Made by a program: the position numbers and the translations under genes. From NCBI GenBank assembly GCA_964472195.1, contig CAYYJH010000029.1, positions 1 to 32,107 on the forward strand: a stretch of DNA of 32,107 nucleotides. The letters run 5' to 3'. The DNA comes from BS750m-G4 sp964472195. Lineage in GTDB: Bacteria > Bacteroidota > Ignavibacteria > Tepidaquicellales > Tepidaquicellaceae. How positions within the stretch are numbered: position 1 is the stretch's first letter; the number at the start of each line of letters is the position of its first letter. The notes beneath the pieces are model-generated. The model worked only from the letters and a program-made list of their open reading frames with translations, did not search any database and was not told where the DNA came from. This document shows positions 24,425-32,107 of the stretch, in pieces.

Positions 24425-25504
24425 TCAGGGTATCTTATATACCATAGAGTTTATATTCATACCCGCTCCAACAGAAGCGAATACGAGTATATTACCTCCG
24501 TTAGTTATATGTAAACCAAGTTTTTCTTTATATAACAGGTCGAGTAATGTCGGTACGGTTGCCACAGAACTGTTACCAAGCCAGGATATACTCATGGGCA
24601 TGACATTCTGAGTTACTTCTTCTTTACCGTATAGTGAGTATAGTCTTTTCAAAATAGCTTCATCCATTTTCTCATTTGCCTGGTGTATAAGAACCTTGTG
24701 CACGTCGTTTAGTGTCAACCCAGCTTTTTCAATACTTTCTTCAACAACCTGTGGTACTTTCTTTAAGGCATGTTCGTATAACTTCCTTCCATACATTTTT
24801 AGATAAAGTTCGTTTCCTTCATGTTTGGTATCGTATGATTTACCCATCCATAACATATAAGCTTCATCAAGAGTATCAGATCTTGTACTGTGAGATAATA
24901 TTCCAACAGGCTCTTCACTTGTTACTGCTTCTACGATTGTAGCACCGGCTCCGTCAGAATAGAGCATACTGTCCCTGTCATGAGGATCAGAAATTCGAGA
25001 TAGTGTTTCTGCTCCAATAACCATTATTCGTTTTGCATCGCCGGATTTGATATAATAATCAGCCTGTATCATTCCTTGCAGCCAGCCCGGGCATCCAAAT
25101 GGGAGGTCGTATGGGATTGTTTTAGGATTTTTTATTTTTAATCGATGTTTTACTCTTGCAGCAAGAGTTGGTACAAGGTCGGTTCTTTTATTATCAGCTT
25201 TTACATCTCCAAAGTTATGTGCGAAGATGATATAATCAAGGCTTTCTTGATCAATATTAGATGATTCTATAGCATCCTTTGCAGCATTAAAGGCTATGTC
25301 AGAAGCAACAAGGTCATCTGTTACGTATCTTCTTTCCGTGATACCAGTTATTTTTTCAAACTTCTCAATTATTTCTTCATTATCTTTATTGATTTTATTA
25401 TCGTATGAATCGAAGAATTCATGTTTGAGAAAATCTCTGTTGTGTACTTTTTCTGTTGGTATATAACTTCCAGTTGCCGAAATAACAGTATATATCTTTT
25501 TCAT
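24425..25504 (-). CDS. FabH-like beta-ketoacyl-ACP synthase III family enzyme, long form
   Basis: Thiolase-fold condensing enzyme. The catalytic triad is present: C138 (PFGCPGW), H274 (IHQAN) and N311 (WLGNSSVAT). Length 359 exceeds the 310-330 usual for housekeeping FabH. The extra residues include an N-terminal insert (about 25-48, EFFDSYDNKINKDNEEIIEKFEK) before the GITERRYV motif, and an insert near 210-230. It therefore belongs to a FabH-like paralogue group and could act in a specialised lipid or secondary pathway instead of fatty acid initiation. No acyl carrier or reductase gene is adjacent; metG lies 133 bases downstream, and 406 gene-free bases lie upstream. Confidence 0.85.
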   Translation of the reverse strand: MKKIYTVISATGSYIPTEKVHNRDFLKHEFFDSYDNKINKDNEEIIEKFEKITGITERRYVTDDLVASDIAFNAAKDAIESSNIDQESLDYIIFAHNFGDVKADNKRTDLVPTLAARVKHRLKIKNPKTIPYDLPFGCPGWLQGMIQADYYIKSGDAKRIMVIGAETLSRISDPHDRDSMLYSDGAGATIVEAVTSEEPVGILSHSTRSDTLDEAYMLWMGKSYDTKHEGNELYLKMYGRKLYEHALKKVPQVVEESIEKAGLTLNDVHKVLIHQANEKMDEAILKRLYSLYGKEEVTQNVMPMSISWLGNSSVATVPTLLDLLYKEKLGLHITNGGNILVFASVGAGMNINSMVYKIP

Positions 25505-25910
25505 ATCTGAGTTCTAATTTTTAAATCCATGAGTATAATTTGACAATCAATGATGCTCGTATACATTTATATCCGAGTACATATTTTTTAATTGTTATTT
25601 ATTGCTCTAAAAAAAATCAAACAAAAAAATAAATTTCGAGAAAGAGCAAGGAATTAAATTATACATTACAAAATTGTAGAAAGTCTTAACATGTAAAGTT
25701 AGTATTAATAAAATATTTTTGAAATAATAAAATATAAAAAATTTTTGACATAATAATCAGATATATACTGTAAGTAAATACAAAAAGAGGATTGTTAAGA
25801 TTTTATTTATTAACGTATAGATTTGTAAGATTTCATATAGTAGATTTATAAATGATAATTATAAATTGAGAGTAAAAATAAATGTATGGAAAAGCTATCG
25901 ATTATTCTTT
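25505..25910. other. Gene-free AT-rich spacer
   Basis: It separates the FabH-like gene's start from the cupin gene's stop. No ORF with family features, tRNA or strong hairpin is visible. The only notable pairings are TTGCTCT/AGAGCAA (25602-25608 with 25643-25649, 34-base loop), which is weak. Promoters for the FabH-like gene are expected near 25505-25560, but none can be named with confidence. Confidence 0.5.
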
Positions 25911-26489
25911 TTAAATTCGTGTGAGTTTTTGTATAATATTTCTATATTGTGGGTGAAGTGAGATTAATTCGTCTCTTTTGGCAAGTTCAAAATCATCAAA
26001 TTCAAAACCCGGGGAAACTGTACAGCCTACTAATGAGTAAGAATCTTTATGCATGACTTCTACAGCTAACCAATTTCCAGCTTTTACAACTTTTGTAAAT
26101 GTTGTGTTCTTATTCATATCATTGCTCAGTATTGATTTTTGCAACTTATTCTCGTCATCTATTTCGTAAAGTATCAAGGAGCTTCCCGAATAAAAGTGCC
26201 AAATTTCATCTGCTTTCAATTTATGAAATGATGAGAAGTCATCGCCTGTCAAAAGAAAATAAATTGCAGTGGAAAAAACTCTTGGGTTGTTGAACCTCTC
26301 GGGTAGTTGTTCTTTATTTATTTTATCCTTTGAACGATATATTTCAGCATAGTAACCCCCTTCAGGGTGTTTTGTGAGGTTTAAGTTTTTAATTATAATT
26401 TGTGCTGCTTTATTCAAAATAATATTTGAGTATTTATCAAATGTTTGTTCTTTGTAATAATTTTTTTTATCTTTAAATAAGATAATCAA
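25911..26489 (-). CDS. DUF985 cupin-family protein
   Basis: Small beta-barrel (RmlC-like cupin) protein of the DUF985/Cupin_5 family, whose function is unsettled. Family hallmarks in order: HPEGGYYAEIYRS, STAIYFLLTGDDFSSFHKLKADEIWHFYSG, and LVGCTVSPGFEFDDFELA. The glutamate and histidines in FHKLKADEIWHFY are the usual cupin metal or ligand positions. The start is doubtful: the open frame begins at a TTG (26489), but the family usually begins near NKAAQxxIxxLxLxxHPEGG, which would fit a second in-frame TTG at 26417. Neither has a Shine-Dalgarno. It is divergent from the phosphatase gene, with only 42 bases between them if the longer start is used. Confidence 0.85.
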   Translation of the reverse strand: MIILFKDKKNYYKEQTFDKYSNIILNKAAQIIIKNLNLTKHPEGGYYAEIYRSKDKINKEQLPERFNNPRVFSTAIYFLLTGDDFSSFHKLKADEIWHFYSGSSLILYEIDDENKLQKSILSNDMNKNTTFTKVVKAGNWLAVEVMHKDSYSLVGCTVSPGFEFDDFELAKRDELISLHPQYRNIIQKLTRI

Positions 26490-26531
26490 TATTTATAATT
26501 ATTATCAGATAAAATTTTCATTCAACGCAAT

Positions 26532-27218
26532 ATGAAAAAAGAAAGTCTGGTTGCAGTGATTGGTGACATACATGGTTGCTATTATACGCTTATAAATCTT
26601 TTTGAGAAAATTAAAAACGAATGCTCTCAAGTATTTACAGTGGGTGATCTTATTGATAGAGGTCATTATTCAAAAGAGGTGGTACAGTTTTGTATCGATA
26701 ATAATATAATGCCCGTAAGAGGAAATCACGAAGATATGCTGATTAACGCAATTGAAAATTCAAGCGAAAACTATGCTAAAAAAGAACAGGATATTGATCT
26801 GTATTTTTATAATGGAGGAGATAAAACTCAAAAGTCATATATAAATTCCAGGTACAAAAAAGATTTTGATGTTTTGGAAAAGGAACTACAAATGAACGGT
26901 CATTTGAAATGGATAAAAAGTCTTCCATTAAAATATGAATCAAAAGTTCTTGTAATTTCTCATGCTGGAATTATTGAGGGTGGTGATGAACAAACTATTT
27001 TATGGAACCGTGATATTCCAACAAGACTTGATAAACTTCAAATCTTTGGTCATACCTCTATTGAAGAGGTTGATTGTGTTGAAGAATATTTTGTTAATAT
27101 AGATACTGCCTGTGTTTACGGGAATAAATTAACAGCCTTAATTCTCGAAAAATCTACCGCAAAAATTATCAAAATTGTTCAGGAAGAATTGAATTTTCAG
27201 GATAAAGTATTGATATAA
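26532..27218 (+). CDS. PPP-family metallophosphoesterase (PrpA/B- or ApaH-like)
   Basis: Two-metal phosphoesterase of the serine/threonine phosphatase superfamily. Metal ligands are all present: GDIHG (11-15), GDLIDRG (38-44), GNHE (64-67), SHAG and FGHT. At 228 residues it has the size of bacterial PrpA/PrpB protein phosphatases; symmetric diadenosine tetraphosphatase (ApaH) is the main alternative and is usually longer. It is soluble, with no signal peptide. ATG start. A long AT-rich hairpin follows the stop. The neighbouring divergent cupin gene gives no hint of substrate. Confidence 0.87.
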   Translation: MKKESLVAVIGDIHGCYYTLINLFEKIKNECSQVFTVGDLIDRGHYSKEVVQFCIDNNIMPVRGNHEDMLINAIENSSENYAKKEQDIDLYFYNGGDKTQKSYINSRYKKDFDVLEKELQMNGHLKWIKSLPLKYESKVLVISHAGIIEGGDEQTILWNRDIPTRLDKLQIFGHTSIEEVDCVEEYFVNIDTACVYGNKLTALILEKSTAKIIKIVQEELNFQDKVLI

Positions 27219-27225
27219 TTTATGT

Positions 27226-27255
27226 CTTTTTCACTTTTTTTTGAAAGTTAAAAAG
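27226..27255 (+). terminator. AT-rich hairpin after the phosphatase gene
   Basis: Stem 27226-27237 with 27244-27255 (12 positions, one mismatch) and a 6-base loop, starting 7 bases after the stop codon. It lacks a T-run downstream, so termination is only possible, not convincing. Confidence 0.3.
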
Positions 27256-27421
27256 TAATAATAATAAGTTCTATCCTGAGTTTCTCTATTATATAAGTTT
27301 ATGTAATAATTTATACTTAAATGATAAATTTTGTTTAAATTGATTAAAACTTGCATTGTTAAATATGATTAAAATAGGTATTTTTATAAGATTATTCGGA
27401 ATATTTTTTTGAATTAAAGTT

Positions 27422-27494
27422 GGGGCTATAGCTCAGCTGGTAGAGCATTTCGTTCGCAATGAAAAGGTCACCGGTTCGATCCCGGTTAGCTCCA
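27422..27494 (+). tRNA. tRNA-Ala (anticodon CGC)
   Basis: A complete cloverleaf can be drawn: acceptor GGGGCTA/TAGCTCC, D-arm GCTC-AGCTGGTA-GAGC, anticodon stem TTTCG/TGAAA with loop TTCGCAA (anticodon CGC at 27455-27457), 5-base variable loop, and T-arm ACCGG-TTCGATC-CCGGT. The third acceptor pair is G3-U70, the alanine identity element. The discriminator is A73 and the CCA end is not encoded. It lies 28 bases before gyrA on the same strand and may share its transcript. Confidence 0.95.
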
Positions 27495-27522
27495 CAATCA
27501 AATAAAAGCTTGAAAGTAAATA

Positions 27523-29985
27523 ATGCCTAAAGAAAAAATTGTTCCAGTCAATATAGAAGATGAAATGAAGTCATCTTATATTGACTATTCTATGTCAGTA
27601 ATAGTTTCACGTGCATTGCCGGATGTTCGGGATGGATTAAAACCAGTCCATCGAAGAGTATTGTTCGGGATGAATGAATTGAGTCTTGCATATAACAAAC
27701 CATATAAGAAATCTGCAAGAATTGTTGGAGAGGTTCTTGGTAAATATCATCCTCATGGAGATAAAGCTGTTTATGATACTATGGTCAGAATGGTACAGGA
27801 TTTCTCATTAAGATATCCTTTGGTAAATGGTCAGGGTAATTTTGGTTCTATCGATGGTGATTCACCCGCAGCAATGCGTTATACGGAAGCAAGGCTTGCA
27901 AGAATTTCGGAAACAATGCTCAACGATCTTGAAAAAGATACAGTAGATTTTATCCCAAATTTTGATGAAACATTAAAAGAACCATCTGTTTTACCAGCAT
28001 CATTACCAAACTTACTCATTAATGGATCGAATGGAATAGCAGTAGGAATGGCAACTAATATAGCTCCTCACAATCTTAACGAAGTTGTTGATGGACTATT
28101 ATATCTGATAAAAGAACCCAACTGTACTATTAAGAAACTTATGAGGTTTATCAAGGCACCTGATTTTCCTACAGGTGGTATCATCTATGGTTATGATTCT
28201 GTTGTTGAAGCCTACGAAACGGGTCGGGGTAAGATAATATTAAGAGCACGAGCTTCCATTGAAAGAGAAAAAAATAACAAGCAGAATATTCTAATAACGG
28301 AAATTCCATACCAGGTTAATAAAGCAGGTCTTATTGAAAACATTGCAAAGCTGGTCAGGGATAAAAAGATTGATGATATATCGACTATGAACGATGAGAG
28401 TGATCGTGATGGAATGAGGATTGTAATTGGACTAAAAAGAGATGCTAATCCGCATGTAATACTGAACAATCTTTTCAAGCATACTCAGATGCAAACAACA
28501 TTCGGTGTTATTACTCTAGCCCTCGTAAACGGAGTTCCAAAGATTCTGAACCTTAAAGAGATAATGCAGCATTTTGTCGATCACAGGATGGATGTAATTG
28601 TGAGGAGAACAAAGTTTGAATTAAATGCAGCAGAAAAGAGAGCTCATATCTTGGAAGGGTATATAATTGCTTTAGATAATATCGATGAAGTTATAAAAAC
28701 AATTAAGAGATCGCAAGATGCACCAACAGCAAAGAAAAGATTGATGAAAAAATTCAAGCTATCAGATATACAAGCTCAGGCAATTCTTGATATGCGTTTA
28801 CAAAGGTTAACAGGTCTTGAAAGAAAGAAGATTGAGGTGGAATACAAAGAAATTCTAAAAACAATCGAAAGATTAAAAAGAATTTTAGCGAGTGAAGCTT
28901 TAAGAAAACAAATAATTTCGGGTGAACTTAAGAAAATCAAGGAAACCTATGGTGATGAAAGAAAAACAGAAATAATTGCAGATGTGAAGGATGTATCTTT
29001 TGAAGATATGATCAAAGAAGAGGATGTCGTAATAACTATCTCGAATAAAGGATTTATCAAGAGAATTCCGGTTAGCTCATACAAGTCACAGGCAAGAGGC
29101 GGTAAAGGAATTACAGCAGCTTCTACCGGAAGATCTGATGATGACTTTGTGGAACATATGTTTATAGGTTCGACACATCAATATATAATGTTTTTTACTG
29201 ATGTTGGTAAATGCTATTGGTTAAAGGTATACGATATTCCTGAAGGTACAAGAACATCAAGGGGAAAATCAATTCTGAATCTTATTCAAAAAGAAAGAGA
29301 TGAAGATATTACAGCATTTGTTATGGTTAAAGATTTCAAAGAAAAACTTTATGTTACAATGGCTACTAAGCTTGGTATGATAAAAAAAACCAAACTTGAA
29401 AGTTATTCCAATATCAGAAAGAATGGGATAAACGCAATAAATATAAACAAGAATGATGAGTTAATTGATGTTAAGTTAACTAATGGTTCTCAAGAAATTC
29501 TAATAGGAACTCATAATGGGCAAGCAATACGGTTTAATGAGTCTGTGGTACGTGATATGGGAAGAACCGCTACTGGTGTGAAAGCAATAAAACTAGCGAA
29601 GAAAGATTATGTAATAGGTTTGGTCGATGTAATAAGGCGGGGTGCTACAATTTTAGTTGTAACTGATAAAGGATTCGGGAAAAGAAGTGAATTAGGAGAT
29701 TATAGAGTAACAAATCGTGGAGGTAAAGGTGTTATAACTGTTAAGACCACCGATAGGGTTGGGAAATTAATATCTGTTAAGGAAGTAACGAATTCTGATC
29801 ACCTAATGATTATTACAGCGAAAGGAATACTAATAAGGCAAAAAGTGAAGAATATTCGTGTTATGGGTAGAAATGCACAAGGGGTAAGATTAATAAGACT
29901 TAACGCTGGAGATAAAATATCAGCAGTTGCAAGGATTATAGATAATGGTAAAGATGAAGATAATCAAGAAAAAATATTTAAGTAA
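27523..29985 (+). CDS. gyrA: DNA gyrase subunit A
   Basis: DNA breakage-reunion subunit of the type II topoisomerase that introduces negative supercoils. The catalytic tyrosine is Y120 in AAMRYTEARL. The GyrA box QARGGKGI (523-530) in the C-terminal beta-pinwheel separates it from ParC and supports true gyrase activity. Length 820 is normal. In the quinolone-contact helix the sequence is HPHGDKAVYD: the residue matching E. coli S83 is K81, while the acidic D87 equivalent (D85) is kept. ATG start, 28 bases after tRNA-Ala. A hairpin terminator follows directly. gyrB is not in the window. Confidence 0.97.
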   Translation: MPKEKIVPVNIEDEMKSSYIDYSMSVIVSRALPDVRDGLKPVHRRVLFGMNELSLAYNKPYKKSARIVGEVLGKYHPHGDKAVYDTMVRMVQDFSLRYPLVNGQGNFGSIDGDSPAAMRYTEARLARISETMLNDLEKDTVDFIPNFDETLKEPSVLPASLPNLLINGSNGIAVGMATNIAPHNLNEVVDGLLYLIKEPNCTIKKLMRFIKAPDFPTGGIIYGYDSVVEAYETGRGKIILRARASIEREKNNKQNILITEIPYQVNKAGLIENIAKLVRDKKIDDISTMNDESDRDGMRIVIGLKRDANPHVILNNLFKHTQMQTTFGVITLALVNGVPKILNLKEIMQHFVDHRMDVIVRRTKFELNAAEKRAHILEGYIIALDNIDEVIKTIKRSQDAPTAKKRLMKKFKLSDIQAQAILDMRLQRLTGLERKKIEVEYKEILKTIERLKRILASEALRKQIISGELKKIKETYGDERKTEIIADVKDVSFEDMIKEEDVVITISNKGFIKRIPVSSYKSQARGGKGITAASTGRSDDDFVEHMFIGSTHQYIMFFTDVGKCYWLKVYDIPEGTRTSRGKSILNLIQKERDEDITAFVMVKDFKEKLYVTMATKLGMIKKTKLESYSNIRKNGINAININKNDELIDVKLTNGSQEILIGTHNGQAIRFNESVVRDMGRTATGVKAIKLAKKDYVIGLVDVIRRGATILVVTDKGFGKRSELGDYRVTNRGGKGVITVKTTDRVGKLISVKEVTNSDHLMIITAKGILIRQKVKNIRVMGRNAQGVRLIRLNAGDKISAVARIIDNGKDEDNQEKIFK

Positions 29986-29995
29986 GATTAATACC

Positions 29996-30028
29996 TATAC
30001 TTACATATAGTAAGTATATTATATTTTT
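29996..30028 (+). terminator. Intrinsic terminator after gyrA
   Basis: A perfect 9-bp stem (29996-30004 with 30010-30018, TATACTTAC/GTAAGTATA), loop ATATA, followed by TTATATTTTT. It lies 10 bases after the gyrA stop and abuts the GGAG Shine-Dalgarno (30029-30032) of the next gene, so it could also act as a leader hairpin. Confidence 0.6.
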
Positions 30029-30037
30029 GGAGTGTAG

Positions 30038-31069
30038 ATGAATATAATTGATATTCGAAGTGATACAGTAACTAAGCCATCAAAGCATATGCTTGAAGCC
30101 ATGATGAATTCACCTTTAGGTGATGATGTATTTGGTGAGGATGCGACTGTGAATAAAATGCAGGAAAAATGTTCTATTATTACAGGTAAAGAAAAATCCT
30201 TGTTCGTACCATCCGGTTGTATGGCTAACCAGCTTGCTATCAAATCTCACACGAATTCTGGAGACGAGGTCATCTGTGAAGCGGAGTCTCACATATTTAA
30301 TTATGAAACTGCTGCACCTTCTGTTATCTCGAACGTTCAGATGGTAACAGTACCAGGTAATAATGGTGTATTAGATATCGATAAGGTTAAAAAGTATGTA
30401 AGAACAAGCGAATATTATTTTCCAAAAACAAAATTGATCTGCTTAGAAAACACTCACAACCGCGCAGGGGGTATAATTCAGCCTATAGAGAAGATAAAAG
30501 AAATTTCAAAGTATGGCAGGGAGACAAACCTTAGATTGCATCTCGATGGAGCGAGAATATTTAATGCTTACGTGGAGACTGGTATAACGGTAAAGGAGTA
30601 TGCTTCTTATTTTGATTCGATTTCATTTTGTTTTTCAAAAGGTCTTGGTTGTCCGGTGGGATCTGTGTTATGTGGAGACGAGGAATTCATCGATAAAGCA
30701 CACAAGTGGAGAAAGATTCTTGGAGGAGGTATGAGACAGGCAGGTGTCTTAGCGGGTGCTGCCTTATATGCTCTCGATAATAATATTGTACGGCTAAAAG
30801 AAGATAATGATAAAGCTGATTATTTTGCTAAAGAGATATCAAAGATAAACGGAATAAAAGTTGATTTAGAGAATGTTCAGACAAACATCGTTATATTCAG
30901 CACCGAAAAAATTTTAAAGAATGAATTAATTGAAAGGTTGAAAGAAAAAGGTGTTTTAATTTCTTCGGGGAGTTATGATAATCTCAGAGCTGTCTTTCAT
31001 AAGGATGTAAATATGGAAGAAGTGGATACATCTTTAGATGTAATACGAAATTTATTTAAAGAATTGTGA
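30038..31069 (+). CDS. ltaE: Low-specificity L-threonine (allo-threonine) aldolase
   Basis: Fold type I PLP enzyme cleaving threonine or allo-threonine to glycine and acetaldehyde. The N-terminal motif is IDIRSDTVTKPSKHMLEAM, with GDDVFGEDATVNK next. The PLP-binding lysine is K201 in FCFSKGLGCPVGS; D170 in HLDGARIFNA would contact the PLP ring nitrogen. RKILGGGMRQAGVLAGAALYAL is a further family signature. Length 343 is normal. ATG start, preceded by GGAG at 30029-30032 directly behind the gyrA terminator. Its stop is 6 bases from the stop of the convergent aminotransferase. Confidence 0.93.
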   Translation: MNIIDIRSDTVTKPSKHMLEAMMNSPLGDDVFGEDATVNKMQEKCSIITGKEKSLFVPSGCMANQLAIKSHTNSGDEVICEAESHIFNYETAAPSVISNVQMVTVPGNNGVLDIDKVKKYVRTSEYYFPKTKLICLENTHNRAGGIIQPIEKIKEISKYGRETNLRLHLDGARIFNAYVETGITVKEYASYFDSISFCFSKGLGCPVGSVLCGDEEFIDKAHKWRKILGGGMRQAGVLAGAALYALDNNIVRLKEDNDKADYFAKEISKINGIKVDLENVQTNIVIFSTEKILKNELIERLKEKGVLISSGSYDNLRAVFHKDVNMEEVDTSLDVIRNLFKEL

Positions 31070-31075
31070 AAATTA

Positions 31076-32107
31076 TTATACAGTCGAAAGAATTTCCAGC
31101 ATTCTTTTCACATCTTCAGTTTTGTGCTGGGGAAAGTTAGCTATTCTTATTTGAGTATTCTTGTAATTTCTATATCCTGTACTTACAATAAATCCATTTT
31201 CTGCTAACAGCTTCACTATTTCTTTTTGTTTTTTATTTAAATCAATAACAATAATGGTTTTTGAGCGGTCTTTTACATTCCTGACAAAAGGAGTTCCAAG
31301 GTCACTCATTTCAAAAAAATCATATATCATCTCAGATTTAACTTCTGTATCCTGTCTTATCAATTCATTACTATATTTAATTAAATATTCACAAACTTTT
31401 CCTAAAAGAAATATTCCTAAAGTATTTGGGGTTTCGGTTGTCTGGTTTAGTAATGAGTTCTCATAAAGAGAAATGAAGTTATGATAGCTGCCAATATTTA
31501 TTTTGCTGTTTTTTAGATATTGTACTTTTTCGATACATTTATCATTAACCATTAATACTGCAAGTCCTGGTGGTAAAGCGAATCCTTTTTGAACAGAAAA
31601 AAAAGCACAGTCAAATTTAGAGAAATCCATATTATAATAGGGAACTGAAGTAACTACATCAACAGCTATCAGTGTTTCCGGAAAATCTTTTTTTAATTTG
31701 TATAACTCATTGGTATTAATTGTTACTCCTGTACTGGTTTCGTTATGTGTAATACAAATAAGCTCAGGAGTATCTTTTATTTTTATATTTTCAAATTTAA
31801 AAGATTCACCGTAAGGAATTTCTATCTTTTGTGCTTGCTTGTTTAGTTCGATTGCTATCTTATAGAATCGTTCTGCGAATGCTCCGTTGACAAAATGAAG
31901 ACTTTTTGTCTCCACACAGTTTGTAATAATTTTATCCATACATTCAGTTGCTGACGCTAAGAAGAAAACATTGTAATTATCGGGGATAGTCAGTAAAGTT
32001 TTTAATGAATTTACCGTGTCTTTGCATATATTCACGAACTCAAGGCTTCGGTGATTTATCGAACAGATGTCATTCTCAAAGGCTTCTGCGATAAAAGATT
32101 TTATTTT
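31076..32107 (-). CDS. Class V aminotransferase (SerC-like), 5' end beyond the window
   Basis: Fold type I PLP enzyme of the phosphoserine/alanine-glyoxylate aminotransferase group. The frame stays open through the right edge. The codons at 32036-32107 encode family sequence, including SINHRSLEF, which matches the SHRS motif of SerC-like enzymes, so the GTG at 32035 is internal and not the start. Other motifs: FFLASATECMDKII, HFVNGAFAERFY, ITHNETSTGV, AVDVVTSVP and SVQKGFALPPGLA, where the lysine should bind PLP. I recall a Bacteroidota SerC-like group with this pattern; the exact substrate is uncertain. Convergent with ltaE, 6 bases apart. Confidence 0.85.
   Translation of the reverse strand, partial: KIKSFIAEAFENDICSINHRSLEFVNICKDTVNSLKTLLTIPDNYNVFFLASATECMDKIITNCVETKSLHFVNGAFAERFYKIAIELNKQAQKIEIPYGESFKFENIKIKDTPELICITHNETSTGVTINTNELYKLKKDFPETLIAVDVVTSVPYYNMDFSKFDCAFFSVQKGFALPPGLAVLMVNDKCIEKVQYLKNSKINIGSYHNFISLYENSLLNQTTETPNTLGIFLLGKVCEYLIKYSNELIRQDTEVKSEMIYDFFEMSDLGTPFVRNVKDRSKTIIVIDLNKKQKEIVKLLAENGFIVSTGYRNYKNTQIRIANFPQHKTEDVKRMLEILSTV

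Noticed and set aside
26099..26293. Plus-strand ORF opposite the cupin gene as a possible toxin or antitoxin
   Set aside because: Shadow frame of a conserved DUF985 gene; no partner gene or motif.
27422..27494. tRNA gene as an integration site for a mobile element
   Set aside because: No integrase and no repeat of the tRNA 3' end elsewhere in the window; gyrA follows directly.

Overview
The window is AT-rich chromosomal DNA with dense, short-spaced genes. It most likely comes from the Bacteroidota/Chlorobi/Ignavibacteria side of the FCB group. Three things point there: an exported repeat protein ending in a type IX secretion (T9SS) type A sorting domain with the YPNPFNP signature, an LptE-type outer-membrane lipoprotein beside a sigma-54 activator and a TPR protein, and an ATP synthase cluster that ends at gamma without beta and epsilon. 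The YQNYPNPFNPFTTIRY form of the sorting tail is the style I associate with Ignavibacteria, but the assignment is inferred from recalled family features, not from a search. TTG start codons are unusually common.

Layout. 91-5359 (+): atpB-E-F-H-A-[91-aa unknown]-G, closed by a strong intrinsic terminator. 5444-7051 (+): NFACT/RqcH-like ribosome quality-control protein. 10987-7057 (-): sigma-54 activator, lptE, processive GT2 glycosyltransferase and TPR protein, with start/stop overlaps at two junctions. 10988-11403: gene-free, hairpin-rich and GC-richer than its surroundings. 12711-11404 (-): T9SS cargo with YCF48/BNR-like repeats. 12903-16233 (+): GT-C membrane glycosyltransferase, NAD-dependent sugar epimerase and DPM-synthase-like GT2, a plausible lipid-linked-sugar glycosylation module. 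A methyltransferase converges on it.

24291-16236 (-): metG, folP, kup, copA and the methyltransferase, with a 198-bp segment bounded by imperfect inverted repeats wedged between metG and folP. 25504-24425 (-): long FabH-like thiolase-fold enzyme. 25911-26489 (-) and 26532-27218 (+): divergent DUF985 cupin and PPP-type phosphatase. 27422-27494 (+): tRNA-Ala(CGC), then gyrA, a hairpin terminator and ltaE (threonine aldolase). A class-V aminotransferase on the minus strand runs off the right edge.

Most of the window is housekeeping. I found no CRISPR array, transposase, phage gene or recognisable defence system. The best candidates for something undescribed are the small unknown gene inside the ATP synthase operon, the structured region 11090-11280, the inverted-repeat element between metG and folP, two terminators placed directly in front of start codons, and a lysine at the quinolone-contact position of GyrA.
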